Of a DNA stretch of 64,000 nucleotides, positions 35,701 through 42,809 are shown one piece after another; position 1 is the stretch's first letter; each line of letters opens with the position of its first letter. Origin of the DNA: Bacillota bacterium (lineage in GTDB: Bacteria > Bacillota > Bacilli > Paenibacillales > Paenibacillaceae). The stretch covers positions 51,497 to 115,496 of the forward strand of contig JAEZCJ010000223.1 of assembly GCA_023433615.1 (NCBI GenBank). Reading direction: 5' to 3'. A program made the position numbers and the translations under genes. The notes below the pieces were generated by a model. That model was given only the letters and a program-made list of their open reading frames with translations, was not told where the DNA came from and ran no database searches.

Positions 35701-36190
35701 CCGCTGGAACGTGTACCAGGCGGAGACGTACAGGCTGTCCAAGCGGCTCTCCGGCATAAGCTCGATCTGCTTCGTCCTGCAGCAGAAGATCCATATCAAG
35801 GGCTTTTCGTTCGAGCGGCAGAATCGAGCGTTCGAACAGAATCAAGCCTTAGACTGCGACCAGCTCTACGGCGATACGTTCATGCGGAAGGATCGCGGCG
35901 TAGAGGGCATCGGCAACAACGTGTCGCTGTCGTATGCGGAGATGGATTTTGCGGCGGGAGGCGCTTCGAGAATCGTTATCTTCGGTCGATCCCCGATCGA
36001 TAAGAACACGATCCAGATTCGGTTCGAAGGCACAGAAGGCGAGAGCAGCCAGCTCGTCGAGTTCACCCATTCCGACGGCTATGCGGAGCGTGCGTTCGAG
36101 CTGGAGCGCGTGACAGGCGTTCGGAAGGTGACGTTCATCTTCCTGCCGGGCAGCAACTTCGATTTCGGCTGGTTCCGATTCGAACGATAA
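32735..36190 (+). CDS. GH2 family beta-galactosidase-like glycoside hydrolase, multidomain
   Basis: A 1151-residue enzyme. In order: GH2 sugar-binding jelly roll (about 1-180), Ig-like domain (about 180-275), TIM barrel (about 275-590), a DUF4982-like Ig domain, further Ig-like domains, and a C-terminal CBM6-like region (about 1000-1151). The predicted acid/base is Glu388 in WSIGNEIYD and the nucleophile Glu467 in YGSETAS. No signal peptide, so it is cytoplasmic and should act on imported oligosaccharides. The start has a weak AAGG (32726-32729) upstream. It is a single gene with its own terminator; no transporter sits beside it. Confidence 0.92.
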   Translation: MNKNTKTLFNDGWEFAKSGLEASDHAGLTFEPVDLPHDWLIYDTLNLYENSIGWYRKRMDATTAGATRWLLAFDGVYMDSTVYVNGQSVGEWKYGYSAFEHDITDALVNGINEILVKVVHQSPNSRWYSGAGIYRNVWLKTRAQSHIETDGVYIATKQTDAGWQVEIDTELRAAQDVRLAHTLLYQGQTIAAAAENITARPGVGAYSRQSLVIEHPHLWSTDEPHLYRLVTELLPAGTQSDGNAGPAGEAIETVTHNVGFRTVVLDPQQGFLLNGKRLKLNGVCEHHDLGALGAAFNASALRRRFELLQAMGVNAIRTAHNMPAAELMDLADEMGMLVVSEAFDMWERSKTPHDYARFFKEWMPADVKSWVKRDRNHPSLILWSIGNEIYDTHADARGQEVTRMLMDEVYKHDPKRNGLVTIGSNYMPWENAQQCADIVKIAGYNYAEKYYHKHHKEHPDWVIYGSETASVVQSRGVYHFPFEQPILADDDEQCSALGNSTTSWGAKSAEACIMAERDAPFSLGQFLWTGFDYIGEPTPYHTKNSYFGQLDTATFPKDSYYIYQAGWTDYKAKPMVHIFPYWDFSPGQMIDVRVASNAPKIELQFNGDTVGTYDIDHAHGTQLVGWWKLPYAPGELKAIAYDEAGQVIATDTVRSFGDAANLHLQPDKKVLTANGTDVIYVEIGMEDADGNPVANANNRVHVVVSGAGRLIGLDNGDSTDYDPYKGLSRRLFSGKLMAIIGATLEPGEIRVDVSSRGMASQSAVLQAAAVEGGPVQGVTARTANRELPIVSGSADELPLRKIAILSENGQLFDEARQEMIVRAELYPADASYRDVEWRVVNAAGIESNIARVEASGLEAKVTALGDGEFLVRCMSKNGTDKTKMIAQLEFKATGLGTAYKDAYGFISGGLYDCTKGEVGNGNERGVATSRDGETHVGYRAIDFGPYGSDTITIPIFALSSEPYALQIWEGMPDEAGSELLADVVYQKESRWNVYQAETYRLSKRLSGISSICFVLQQKIHIKGFSFERQNRAFEQNQALDCDQLYGDTFMRKDRGVEGIGNNVSLSYAEMDFAAGGASRIVIFGRSPIDKNTIQIRFEGTEGESSQLVEFTHSDGYAERAFELERVTGVRKVTFIFLPGSNFDFGWFRFER

Positions 36191-36197
36191 GCATGAC

Positions 36198-36237
36198 ATT
36201 GAAGCCGCACAGCCTCCAAGGGCCGTGCGGCTTCAAT
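36198..36237. terminator. Bidirectional terminator hairpin
   Basis: A perfect 13-bp stem ATTGAAGCCGCAC/GTGCGGCTTCAAT with a 14-base loop lies between the GH2 gene and the convergent spoVAE stop at 36240. Confidence 0.75.
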
Positions 36238-36239
36238 GA

Positions 36240-36590
36240 TTACCCCTTCGGCCTAACCAGCAGGGCGGCCAGCAAGGAGAACACGATGGCAGCCGAGATG
36301 CCCGCGCTGGTCACCTTGAATATTCCGGTAATGACCCCGATCCAGCCGCTCGTCTTCAATTCCTCCAGCGCGCCGTGTACCAGGGCGTTGCCGAAGCTGG
36401 TAATCGGTACGGAAGCGCCGGCTCCTGCAAAATTGACCAATGGGTCGTACAAGCCAAGCCCGTCGGCAATGGCCCCCAACACCACGAGCAGCGTCATCGT
36501 ATGCGCGGGAGTGAGCTTGAATGCATCGAAGCATACTTGCCCGAATACGCATATGGCGCCGCCTACGAGAAATGCCCATACGAATATCAT
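36240..36590 (-). CDS. spoVAE: Stage V sporulation protein AE (SpoVAE/SpoVAEb)
   Basis: A 116-residue membrane protein with about four TM segments and the landmark GAGASVPITSFGNALVHGAL, conserved in SpoVAC and SpoVAE. In spores the SpoVA proteins form the channel that moves dipicolinic acid across the inner membrane during sporulation and germination. Its start overlaps the spoVAD stop (ATGA). It ends the minus-strand operon at the terminator hairpin. Confidence 0.93.
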   Translation of the reverse strand: MIFVWAFLVGGAICVFGQVCFDAFKLTPAHTMTLLVVLGAIADGLGLYDPLVNFAGAGASVPITSFGNALVHGALEELKTSGWIGVITGIFKVTSAGISAAIVFSLLAALLVRPKG

Positions 36591-37606
36591 GCTGGATTCC
36601 CTCCTGCCTCGATGGCTACTGCATGCGCGATACAGGGGATACTCTCTCCTTGCTGGAATGACAGCGGCGATAAGAGCGCCCCTGTCGCAACGACAAGCAT
36701 GCGCCTGATTTCGCCCCTCTTCATGCGCTTGAGCAGATGCCCGTAAGTGACGACGGCCGAACAGCCGCAGCCGCTCGCTCCCGCCTGCACCATCTGGCGG
36801 TCATAGTCGTAGATCATCATGCCGCAGTCGGCATACGTCGTCCGATGAATCGGGATGCCGTGCTTCTCGAACAGCTTGCAGGCAAGCTCATGGCCGATCT
36901 TAGACAGGTCGCCTGTCACGATAAGATCGTAATGGCCGGGATCGATCCGCAGGTCGCGGAAGTGGGCCTCGATCGTGTCAACCGCCGCAGGTGCCATGGC
37001 AGCCCCCATGTTGAACGGGTCCGTAAGCCCCATATCGACGACTCGTCCGACGGTCGCCGACGCGACAACGGGTCCGTCCCCTTCCTTCGAGACGATTGCC
37101 GCGCCGGCGCCGGTCACGGTGTATTGGGCGGTCGGCGGCTTCTGCGAACCGTACTCCGTCGGGTAGCGGAACTGTTTCTCGACGCTGGCATTATGGCTGC
37201 AGGTGCCTGCCAGTATATAGTCGGCAGCTCCGCCGTTGACGAGCGCGGCAGCAAGAGCCAAGCTCTCCATCGAAGTCGAGCAGGCGCCGAATACGCCGAG
37301 ATAGGGGATCGACAAGGTGCGGGCGGCGAAGCTGCTGCTGATGATCTGATTCATCAGATCGCCGCCGATATAGAATTGAACCTGCTCCTTGGTCAAGCCT
37401 GCATTCTCTATTGCCAATTCCGCCGCTTCCTCGAGCAGCACCTTCTCTGCTTTCTCCCAGCTCTTCTCCTCCAGCATCGAATCGCCGTGTATGATATCGA
37501 AATCGCGGGCGAGCGGCCCTCTTCCTTCGAAGGGACCGACGACGGAGGCGGATGAACGAATGACCGGTTTACGCTCGAAGACCCAGCTCTGGTGTCCTGT
37601 CAGCAT
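36587..37606 (-). CDS. spoVAD: Stage V sporulation protein AD (SpoVAD)
   Basis: A 339-residue protein of the thiolase-like fold that lacks thiolase activity and binds dipicolinic acid at the spore inner membrane. Landmarks are TGHQSWVFERKPVIRSSASVVG at the N terminus, GVFGACSTSMESLALAAALV and SGCGCSAVVTYGHLL. I start at the ATG at 37606, where SpoVAD homologues begin. It is one base past the ancestral spoVAC stop and preceded by GGGGGGAG; the open frame further upstream overlaps spoVAC. The spoVAC premature stop lies about 140 bases upstream, so ribosomes would have to enter afresh. Confidence 0.92.
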   Translation of the reverse strand: MLTGHQSWVFERKPVIRSSASVVGPFEGRGPLARDFDIIHGDSMLEEKSWEKAEKVLLEEAAELAIENAGLTKEQVQFYIGGDLMNQIISSSFAARTLSIPYLGVFGACSTSMESLALAAALVNGGAADYILAGTCSHNASVEKQFRYPTEYGSQKPPTAQYTVTGAGAAIVSKEGDGPVVASATVGRVVDMGLTDPFNMGAAMAPAAVDTIEAHFRDLRIDPGHYDLIVTGDLSKIGHELACKLFEKHGIPIHRTTYADCGMMIYDYDRQMVQAGASGCGCSAVVTYGHLLKRMKRGEIRRMLVVATGALLSPLSFQQGESIPCIAHAVAIEAGGNPA

Positions 37607-37607
37607 C

Positions 37608-38090
37608 TCAGTGCGCTCCCCCCGTGCCTTTGAATACCATCGTAACGATGCCGACGATGAATGCCGCCGTCGTGCCGAATACGATGACCGGCCCTGCAAG
37701 CTCGAACATTTTGCCCCCAACACCGAGGACGATCCCTTCGCTGCGGTGTTAGATGGCTGCGGAAGCCATCGAATTCGCGAATCCCGTGACGGGAACGGCC
37801 GATCCGGCACCCGCCCATTGGGCCAACTTATCGTATACGCCGAGGCTCGTGAGGATGACGGATAGGAGGATCAACACCGCTACGGTAGGGTTGGATGCCT
37901 TCTTCGGGTCGAAACCGCCCCAATGTATGAACATTTCTTGAATCGCCTGTCCGATTGCGCAGATCGTTCCCCCGACCAGGAATGCGCGAATGCAGTTCTT
38001 GACGATCGGCCGCTTGGGTTCGGCTTGCTTGGCGAGCGCTTGATATTCCAATTGAATGGGCGTCGTATTTTTCAACTTGTTGTTCGCCAT
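37608..38090 (-). pseudogene. spoVAC: spoVAC interrupted by an in-frame stop codon
   Basis: The first 113 residues read as SpoVAC: a cytoplasmic N terminus, TMs, and GAGSAVPVTGFANSMASAAI. The next codon is TAA at 37749-37751 on the plus map. In the same frame the sequence then continues as a normal SpoVAC end (HRSEGIVLGVGGKMF, then VIVFGTTAAFIVGI) to TGA at 37608-37610. The usual residue after AAI is Glu, so GAA to TAA, one base change, explains it. The product would lose the last TM region. Real mutation, readthrough and sequence error are all possible. Confidence 0.88.
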
Positions 38091-38117
38091 GGTTCGCAGC
38101 CTCCAGATTCGCTTCAG

Positions 38118-38978
38118 TTAGCTTTTAAGCAGCGGCTTGATTTCCGCAATGACACGTTCCAGCTCTTGCGAGCAGGCTTCGTACATCTTTTTGGCCGTCG
38201 GTTCCCTAGTGGACAGGCTGAACAGTTCAAGATCCGCTTCGCATTTTTTCAAGACCGCCAGCAGCGCAGCCTTCTTCTGGGGCTTGGGTACTTGGAGCTT
38301 GTCATCGAACAGATCGACATACAGCTGCCCGTACGCGTCAATCTGGCCAAGAAATACATTGTCGACCGTGACGCCGATTTTCTCCAGCTCCGTATGCAGC
38401 CACTCCCGGTTCAGTCCCATCGTAGCCAAGGGTTCATCCAAGATAACGCCGTCCATGATGACGGCCTGAGGTTCTTGCTCATTGACGGTCCGGATGTTTA
38501 AGTCCCTGGGGGTCAAGGGCTGGTTCTCTTTGGTGAGCAGCACATTGATTAACCCGTTCTGCTCCATGACCGCGAATTCCACATCCGCCGTGCGGAATAT
38601 GTTTTTCCCCCTTAGATTTTCCAAAAGCTCGTCAGCGGTAAGCCGTTCCTTCTTGAGGTTGTCCTCCAGAATTTTGCCGTCTTTAATCAGTATGGTTGCC
38701 CTGTTGTCGATGAAGTCCCTAGCCTTCTTACTCTTGAGCGTCAACAGTTCGATGCCCAGCGTCACGAGCACCCACACCGCTAAGGAGACGATTCCCAGAT
38801 ACCAGTTCGCTTCCAGGTCCAATGAGATGTAAGCTGCCATGCTGCCGATAGTGATCCCTGTTATGTATTCGAACAAGGAGAGCTGAGAGACTTGTCTCTT
38901 GCCCAGCAGCTTCGTCATCACGAATAGGACGGCTACCGCTAACAATGTTCGCAAAACGGTCAATACCCAGTCCGGCAT
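38118..38978 (-). CDS. DUF421 (YetF-like) membrane protein with DUF1657-like C-terminal extension
   Basis: A 286-residue protein. Residues 1-75 hold three TMs with the YetF/DUF421 motif KLLGKRQVSQLSLFEYITGITIGS. Residues 80-225 are the cytoplasmic DUF421 domain (TRTADVEFAVMEQNGLINV-like). The last 55 residues share the pattern LExFxLSTxxxxAKxxxE with the 68-residue DUF1657 protein encoded divergently just upstream. DUF421 and DUF1657 genes accompany spoVAC-D-E in mobile spoVA2-type operons linked to spore heat resistance. The start is ATG 38978, behind AAGGGG; an upstream ATG at 39056 lacks support. It leads the spoVA operon. Confidence 0.85.
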   Translation of the reverse strand: MPDWVLTVLRTLLAVAVLFVMTKLLGKRQVSQLSLFEYITGITIGSMAAYISLDLEANWYLGIVSLAVWVLVTLGIELLTLKSKKARDFIDNRATILIKDGKILEDNLKKERLTADELLENLRGKNIFRTADVEFAVMEQNGLINVLLTKENQPLTPRDLNIRTVNEQEPQAVIMDGVILDEPLATMGLNREWLHTELEKIGVTVDNVFLGQIDAYGQLYVDLFDDKLQVPKPQKKAALLAVLKKCEADLELFSLSTREPTAKKMYEACSQELERVIAEIKPLLKS

Positions 38979-39156
38979 CCTCACAGCCCCTTTTCCAGTT
39001 GATGGCAGCCACGCTACACTATAGCAGGATTCGTCAGAGAGCCTTCTCTTATTCATGGCGTCCCGAGATGGATTCGGATTCGTATTGCGGACATTGATCT
39101 TGGAGAAAATGTGCTAGATCGCAAGCAAGCGGCGATAACGAAGGAGGTGAGGATGG

Positions 39157-39363
39157 ATGACCGTGGCATCTCAAGTGAAAACATGCGTAGCTTCTCTGAA
39201 AAGCGCGCAGGCGAGTCTGGAGCAGTTCGCGCTCAGCACGCAGAATCAGGAAGCGAAGACGCTGTTCGAGAACGCTGCCCAAGATACGCAGCACATCATT
39301 GATCAGGTGCAAAGCCGGGTTCAACAATTGGAGAACGAAGAACCGCAGTACAAAGGTTTCTAA
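39157..39363 (+). CDS. DUF1657 family small protein
   Basis: A 68-residue, helix-rich protein with two amphipathic helices and the DUF1657 pattern LEQFALSTQNQEAKTLFENAAQ. Its function is unknown; the family occurs with DUF421 and spoVA genes in spore formers. AAGGAGGTGA at 39141-39150 is six bases before ATG 39157. It is divergent from the DUF421-spoVA operon, while homologous clusters usually carry it on the same strand. Confidence 0.85.
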   Translation: MTVASQVKTCVASLKSAQASLEQFALSTQNQEAKTLFENAAQDTQHIIDQVQSRVQQLENEEPQYKGF

Positions 39364-39382
39364 GCGCTAGCGAACGCAACCC

Positions 39383-39429
39383 AAAAAGCTCTATACGCTG
39401 CTGCAGCTTCGGCAGGTATGGAGCTTTTT
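39383..39429. terminator. Bidirectional Rho-independent terminator
   Basis: AAAAAGCTCTATAC pairs with GTATGGAGCTTTTT (one G-T pair) round an inner GC-rich hairpin. T runs on both strands let it serve the DUF1657 gene and the convergent ymaF-like gene. Confidence 0.88.
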
Positions 39430-39447
39430 CTTCGCGCGTATGGATGA

Positions 39448-39837
39448 TTAGAGTTCCTGTCCGGTTCTGCCGCTGTACGCATGCGAGTGCGGGATCGTGC
39501 CGTTCACGGTCGTCATTCCTTGGAAAAGATGATAGTGTCCCCCTTGGGGGAACGGGATCGCTGGCCCGGTCGTGCCCCTGATCACATGCGTGTGGCCGTC
39601 GTCGAACGAGGTGCTCGTATAATACTCGTGCGTATGCGGAACGCCGCTGGGGGCCGGCGCTGTCTCGCCCGCATACCGATGGCGATGTCCGACATCGACG
39701 GTGGTCACGCCTGCGATTGCGTGAATATGAACGGGCCTTCCGTTCCATGTCGTAATATATAAGCCGTGCGCGTGCTGGCCGTGCTGGTCATCCGAATGAT
39801 AGACGAACCCGGTAACCGGGATTTCCATCAGCAACAC
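39448..39837 (-). CDS. YmaF-like histidine-rich protein
   Basis: A 129-residue protein full of His-containing motifs (HGQHAHGLY, VHIHAIAGVT, VGHRHRYAG, PHTHEYY, DGHTHVI, GGHYHLFQG, PHSHAYSG), the layout of the B. subtilis YmaF family. The spacing of HxH motifs suggests metal binding, but no function is established. A GTG at 39837 is five bases after AGGAG; the ATG four codons later is the alternative start. It stands alone on the minus strand. Confidence 0.82.
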   Translation of the reverse strand: MLLMEIPVTGFVYHSDDQHGQHAHGLYITTWNGRPVHIHAIAGVTTVDVGHRHRYAGETAPAPSGVPHTHEYYTSTSFDDGHTHVIRGTTGPAIPFPQGGHYHLFQGMTTVNGTIPHSHAYSGRTGQEL

Positions 39838-39916
39838 ATCCTCTCCTGATTGCTGCAGTGCAGTCGGGATAGTCTATGCGAATGCTTCGGTTCGGGCGAC
39901 TCTTATCCGGCTCGAA

Positions 39917-40510
39917 TCAGGGCTTGCCGCTGATCCCGTAGAAGAACAGGTGAGCCATGGCGTCCAAGAATTTTTCCATATCTCCGCTCTGCTCCGCCAT
40001 CCGCAGGATCAAGTCCTGCTGAAGTTGGAACAGCTGCATGAAGGCGAGGACATGGTCGACCTCGATGGCCGCCGAGATTTCCCCCCGATCCTTCCAATCC
40101 TGGAGCATGCCGATTAACAGAGGAAGGGACCGCGCGGTATATTCCTGCTCGATGGATCGGGCCAGTTCAGGGTCGTCGTGCAGCAGTTCCTTCATCAGAC
40201 GCGGCGGAAAATAGTCGAACGACTCCTTCTCCATCGCAAATATCCGCACGACCATATCCTTCATGGGGAGTTTCTCCTGCAGCAGCTCCTCATACTCGCG
40301 GCGGAACTTGTCCATATACGCCTTGAACACTTCGCGGAACAGCGCTTCCTTGCTCCCGAAGTGATTGTAGATCGATACTTGCGATACGTCAGCGGCCTTG
40401 GCGAGATCTGCGATGCGGATTCGCTTCGGCTCCGTAGTCCGCATCAGTTCCAGCGCGGCGTTCATGATTTTCTCTTTGAGCATCGCGGCTCGTTTCTCAA
40501 ATCCGTTCAT
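39917..40510 (-). CDS. TetR family transcriptional regulator
   Basis: A 197-residue repressor with an N-terminal TetR helix-turn-helix at about residues 8-55 (IRIADLAKAADVSQVSIYNHFGSKEALF) and a C-terminal ligand domain without recognisable specificity. It is divergent from an ABC transporter operon 139 bases away, with a dyad in the shared region, the usual arrangement for a repressor of its neighbouring exporter. Confidence 0.92.
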   Translation of the reverse strand: MNGFEKRAAMLKEKIMNAALELMRTTEPKRIRIADLAKAADVSQVSIYNHFGSKEALFREVFKAYMDKFRREYEELLQEKLPMKDMVVRIFAMEKESFDYFPPRLMKELLHDDPELARSIEQEYTARSLPLLIGMLQDWKDRGEISAAIEVDHVLAFMQLFQLQQDLILRMAEQSGDMEKFLDAMAHLFFYGISGKP

Positions 40511-40560
40511 CGGTCGAACCCCTCTTGATTGGTGAAATATATATCACGCAATATTTCATA

Positions 40561-40627
40561 AGTCATTGACGTTTCGTCAGTTCGAGTATAGTATAACATA
40601 TGAAATCAATGACTAATAATATTTCAT
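40561..40627 (+). promoter_or_regulatory. Divergent control region with dyads for the TetR protein
   Basis: AGTCATTGA (40561-40569) and TCAATGACT (40606-40614) are exact inverted copies flanking the promoter region (TTGACG at 40566-40571; possible -10 TATAGT 40587-40592 or TATAAC 40592-40597, neither ideally spaced). A second inverted pair, ATGAAAT (40600-40606) and ATTTCAT (40621-40627), overlaps it. They are good candidates for TetR operators. Confidence 0.55.
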
Positions 40628-40649
40628 GAATTGAGCTGGAGGTGCTGTT

Positions 40650-41537
40650 ATGTTAACGGTCGAACGGCTGACGAAGCGGTTCCGTAACGGGAAGGGCATC
40701 TTTGACGTATCGTTCTCGGTGAGAGAGGGCGAGGTGTTCGGATTCCTCGGACCGAACGGGGCAGGGAAGTCGACAACGATCCGTCATATCATGGGCTTCA
40801 TGAAGCCTGAGCAAGGATCTGTGCAGGTGAACGGGCTGGATACTTGGAAGGAGCAAGGCAAGGTACAGGCTTATGTCGGGTATTTGCCGGGCGAGATCGC
40901 GTTCATCGAAGGCATGACGGGCAAGGCATTCCTCGACTTCATGGCCGATATGCAAGGCGTGAAGGACCGGACCAGACAGGCGCGCCTCATCGACCGGCTG
41001 CAATTCGACGTGCATACGCCGATTCGCAAGATGTCCAAGGGCATGAAGCAGAAGGTCGGCATTGTCGCGGCTTTCATGCATGATCCTGCCGTCATCGTTC
41101 TGGATGAGCCGACGTCCGGCCTTGACCCGCTCATGCAGCGTGTGTTCATCGAGCTCGTGCTGGAGGAGAAAGCGCGCGGGAAGACGTTCCTGATGTCGTC
41201 GCACAGCTTCCCGGAGATCGAACGTACCTGCGACAGAGCCGCGATCATCAAGGACGGCGTTATCCTGACAGTCAAAGACATTCGCGAGCTGCAATCGATG
41301 CAGCGCAAGCTGTTCGAGGTCACGTTGGACAGCTTGGAGGATGCTGCTGCCTATCGGAATTCCGGGCTGGCAGTCGAGTCGCATGAAGGGAATCGCGTAC
41401 GGGTGGCCGTGCAGGGCAATTATGACCATTTTGTCCAGACGACGGCTCGCTACAAGGTCCACAACATCGATGTGTACACGCAGAATCTCGAGGATGTGTT
41501 CATGAATTACTATGAGCGGGAGGAGGCGGCGAAATGA
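40650..41537 (+). CDS. ABC transporter ATP-binding protein
   Basis: A 295-residue ATPase of the ABC-2 exporter class. Walker A GPNGAGKST is near residues 38-46, signature KMSKGMKQK, Walker B VIVLDEPTSGLDPL, switch histidine in MSSHSF, and a C-terminal accessory domain after residue 215. The ribosome binding site is GGAGGTG. It overlaps the permease by ATGA at 41534. Control by the divergent TetR protein is inferred from the layout. Confidence 0.93.
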   Translation: MLTVERLTKRFRNGKGIFDVSFSVREGEVFGFLGPNGAGKSTTIRHIMGFMKPEQGSVQVNGLDTWKEQGKVQAYVGYLPGEIAFIEGMTGKAFLDFMADMQGVKDRTRQARLIDRLQFDVHTPIRKMSKGMKQKVGIVAAFMHDPAVIVLDEPTSGLDPLMQRVFIELVLEEKARGKTFLMSSHSFPEIERTCDRAAIIKDGVILTVKDIRELQSMQRKLFEVTLDSLEDAAAYRNSGLAVESHEGNRVRVAVQGNYDHFVQTTARYKVHNIDVYTQNLEDVFMNYYEREEAAK

Positions 41538-42343
41538 ATGGAACGTTGTATAAGCAGATGATGAAGGTGAACCTGAAGAGCTTCATGAACTATTCGATCG
41601 GATCGGCCTTCTATATCCTGCTCATATTCGGGCTGTATCCGAGCATCGCCGGCAAGACCGAGGCAATCGACGAGCTGGTGCAGTCGATGCCGGAAGGCGT
41701 AGGGAGAGCGTTCGGCTTGACCGGGTTCGACAGTGCGGAGGCATTCATATCGGGTGAATACTACGGGCTAATCCTGGTGCTGATCCTCTCGATCGTATGC
41801 GTGCAATTGTCCACGCAATTAATGGCGAAGCTGGTGGACCAAGGATCCATGGCCTATCTGCTAGCGACGCCGACGACCAGAGGGAAGGTGGCCTTCACAC
41901 AAGGCTGCGTGCTCGTGACCGGCCTCGTCCTGATCATCGCCGTGACGACGATTGCCGGTCTCATCGGTAATAGCTGGTTCCTCGGCGGGGAGTATCCGTT
42001 CGATATAGCCAAGTTCGTGCTGCTTAACGTCTCTGCCTTGCTGTTGTTCTTCGCGGTCGGCGGCATCGCCTTCCTCATATCGGCGCTGTCGAATGACGAG
42101 AAGCGGGCGCTCGGCCTGTCCGGGGGAATCACCTTCGGCTTCTTCACGCTGGACCTGCTCGGGAAGATCAGCGATTCCATCGCTTGGATGCGCAGTCTCT
42201 CGATCTTCGCCTTGTACCGCCCGAGCGAGATTGTCAGCGGGAATCAAGAGATGCTGCTGCCAGCCGTCCTGCTCTTCGCAATCGGTACCGCCGCATTCGG
42301 ACTTGCGATCGCGGTGTTCAGCCGCCGTGATCTGCCATTGTAG
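41534..42343 (+). CDS. ABC-2 type permease subunit
   Basis: A 269-residue membrane protein with about six TM segments (near 18-38, 75-95, 115-140, 155-180, 190-210 and 240-262) and a polar loop after the first (about 40-70). It is the partner of the preceding ATPase by overlap. It lacks recognisable substrate motifs; export of a toxic compound is the common role of such TetR-linked pairs. No clear terminator follows. Confidence 0.9.
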   Translation: MNGTLYKQMMKVNLKSFMNYSIGSAFYILLIFGLYPSIAGKTEAIDELVQSMPEGVGRAFGLTGFDSAEAFISGEYYGLILVLILSIVCVQLSTQLMAKLVDQGSMAYLLATPTTRGKVAFTQGCVLVTGLVLIIAVTTIAGLIGNSWFLGGEYPFDIAKFVLLNVSALLLFFAVGGIAFLISALSNDEKRALGLSGGITFGFFTLDLLGKISDSIAWMRSLSIFALYRPSEIVSGNQEMLLPAVLLFAIGTAAFGLAIAVFSRRDLPL

Positions 42344-42379
42344 CGAGCGCTAAGCAGCGTATAGAGAGAGCCCCCGATT

Positions 42380-42421
42380 ATGGTATAATGAATGTTGGGA
42401 TTATTCCGACTCGTATACCAT
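42380..42421 (+). promoter_or_regulatory. Extended -10 promoter with overlapping hairpin, upstream of yojF-bshB2
   Basis: TGGTATAAT at 42381-42389 is an extended -10 element; I see no matching -35. ATGGTATA (42380-42387) is exactly complementary to TATACCAT (42414-42421), and CCCCC/GGGGG flank them. A hairpin could therefore form in the leader or be a protein site covering the -10. Confidence 0.5.
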
Positions 42422-42497
42422 CATTTGGGGGTTATTCATTGCGAGAAGGCCGAGCAGTTCTGCAATCAGGAATAGCTAGAGAGGATGAGACAGCGAC

Positions 42498-42809
42498 ATG
42501 AAGCCGATCACTAAGCAGCAGGTCGAAGCGGCGCTTCGTACGTTCACGGGTGCGGATGCCTATGTGCACAGCGAGGCGACATCCTTCGTCTTCGTGCGCA
42601 ATTTCAAGATTCATATTACCGATGCATACGTAGCAGGGGAGGGCCCTTATCGGGTCGCGCTGCGCTTCGACGGCCAAGGCTGGCTGCGGACGGAAGCACT
42701 CACGCATTATGAGGTAGACGAGCTGGGCCGCCTCATCCTTGCAGGCTATGACGACCGAGGCCGAATGAACGCAGCCCTGCACCTTGGAAAGGAGCCGTTC
42801 TCGGAATGA
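42498..42809 (+). CDS. yojF: YojF-like protein (DUF1806)
   Basis: A 103-residue soluble protein matching the DUF1806/YojF family (ITKQQVEAALRTFTGADAYVHSE, HYEVDELGRLILAGYDD). Its role is unknown, but in B. subtilis and relatives it is encoded directly before bshB2, as here, where the genes overlap by ATGA at 42806. That makes a role with the bacillithiol deacetylase likely. The ribosome binding site is weak. Confidence 0.88.
   Translation: MKPITKQQVEAALRTFTGADAYVHSEATSFVFVRNFKIHITDAYVAGEGPYRVALRFDGQGWLRTEALTHYEVDELGRLILAGYDDRGRMNAALHLGKEPFSE

Noticed and set aside
37611..37810. A longer SpoVAD starting up to 68 codons upstream
   Set aside because: That stretch overlaps the spoVAC tail in another frame and SpoVAD proteins begin at TGHQSWVF; the extension is not conserved-looking.
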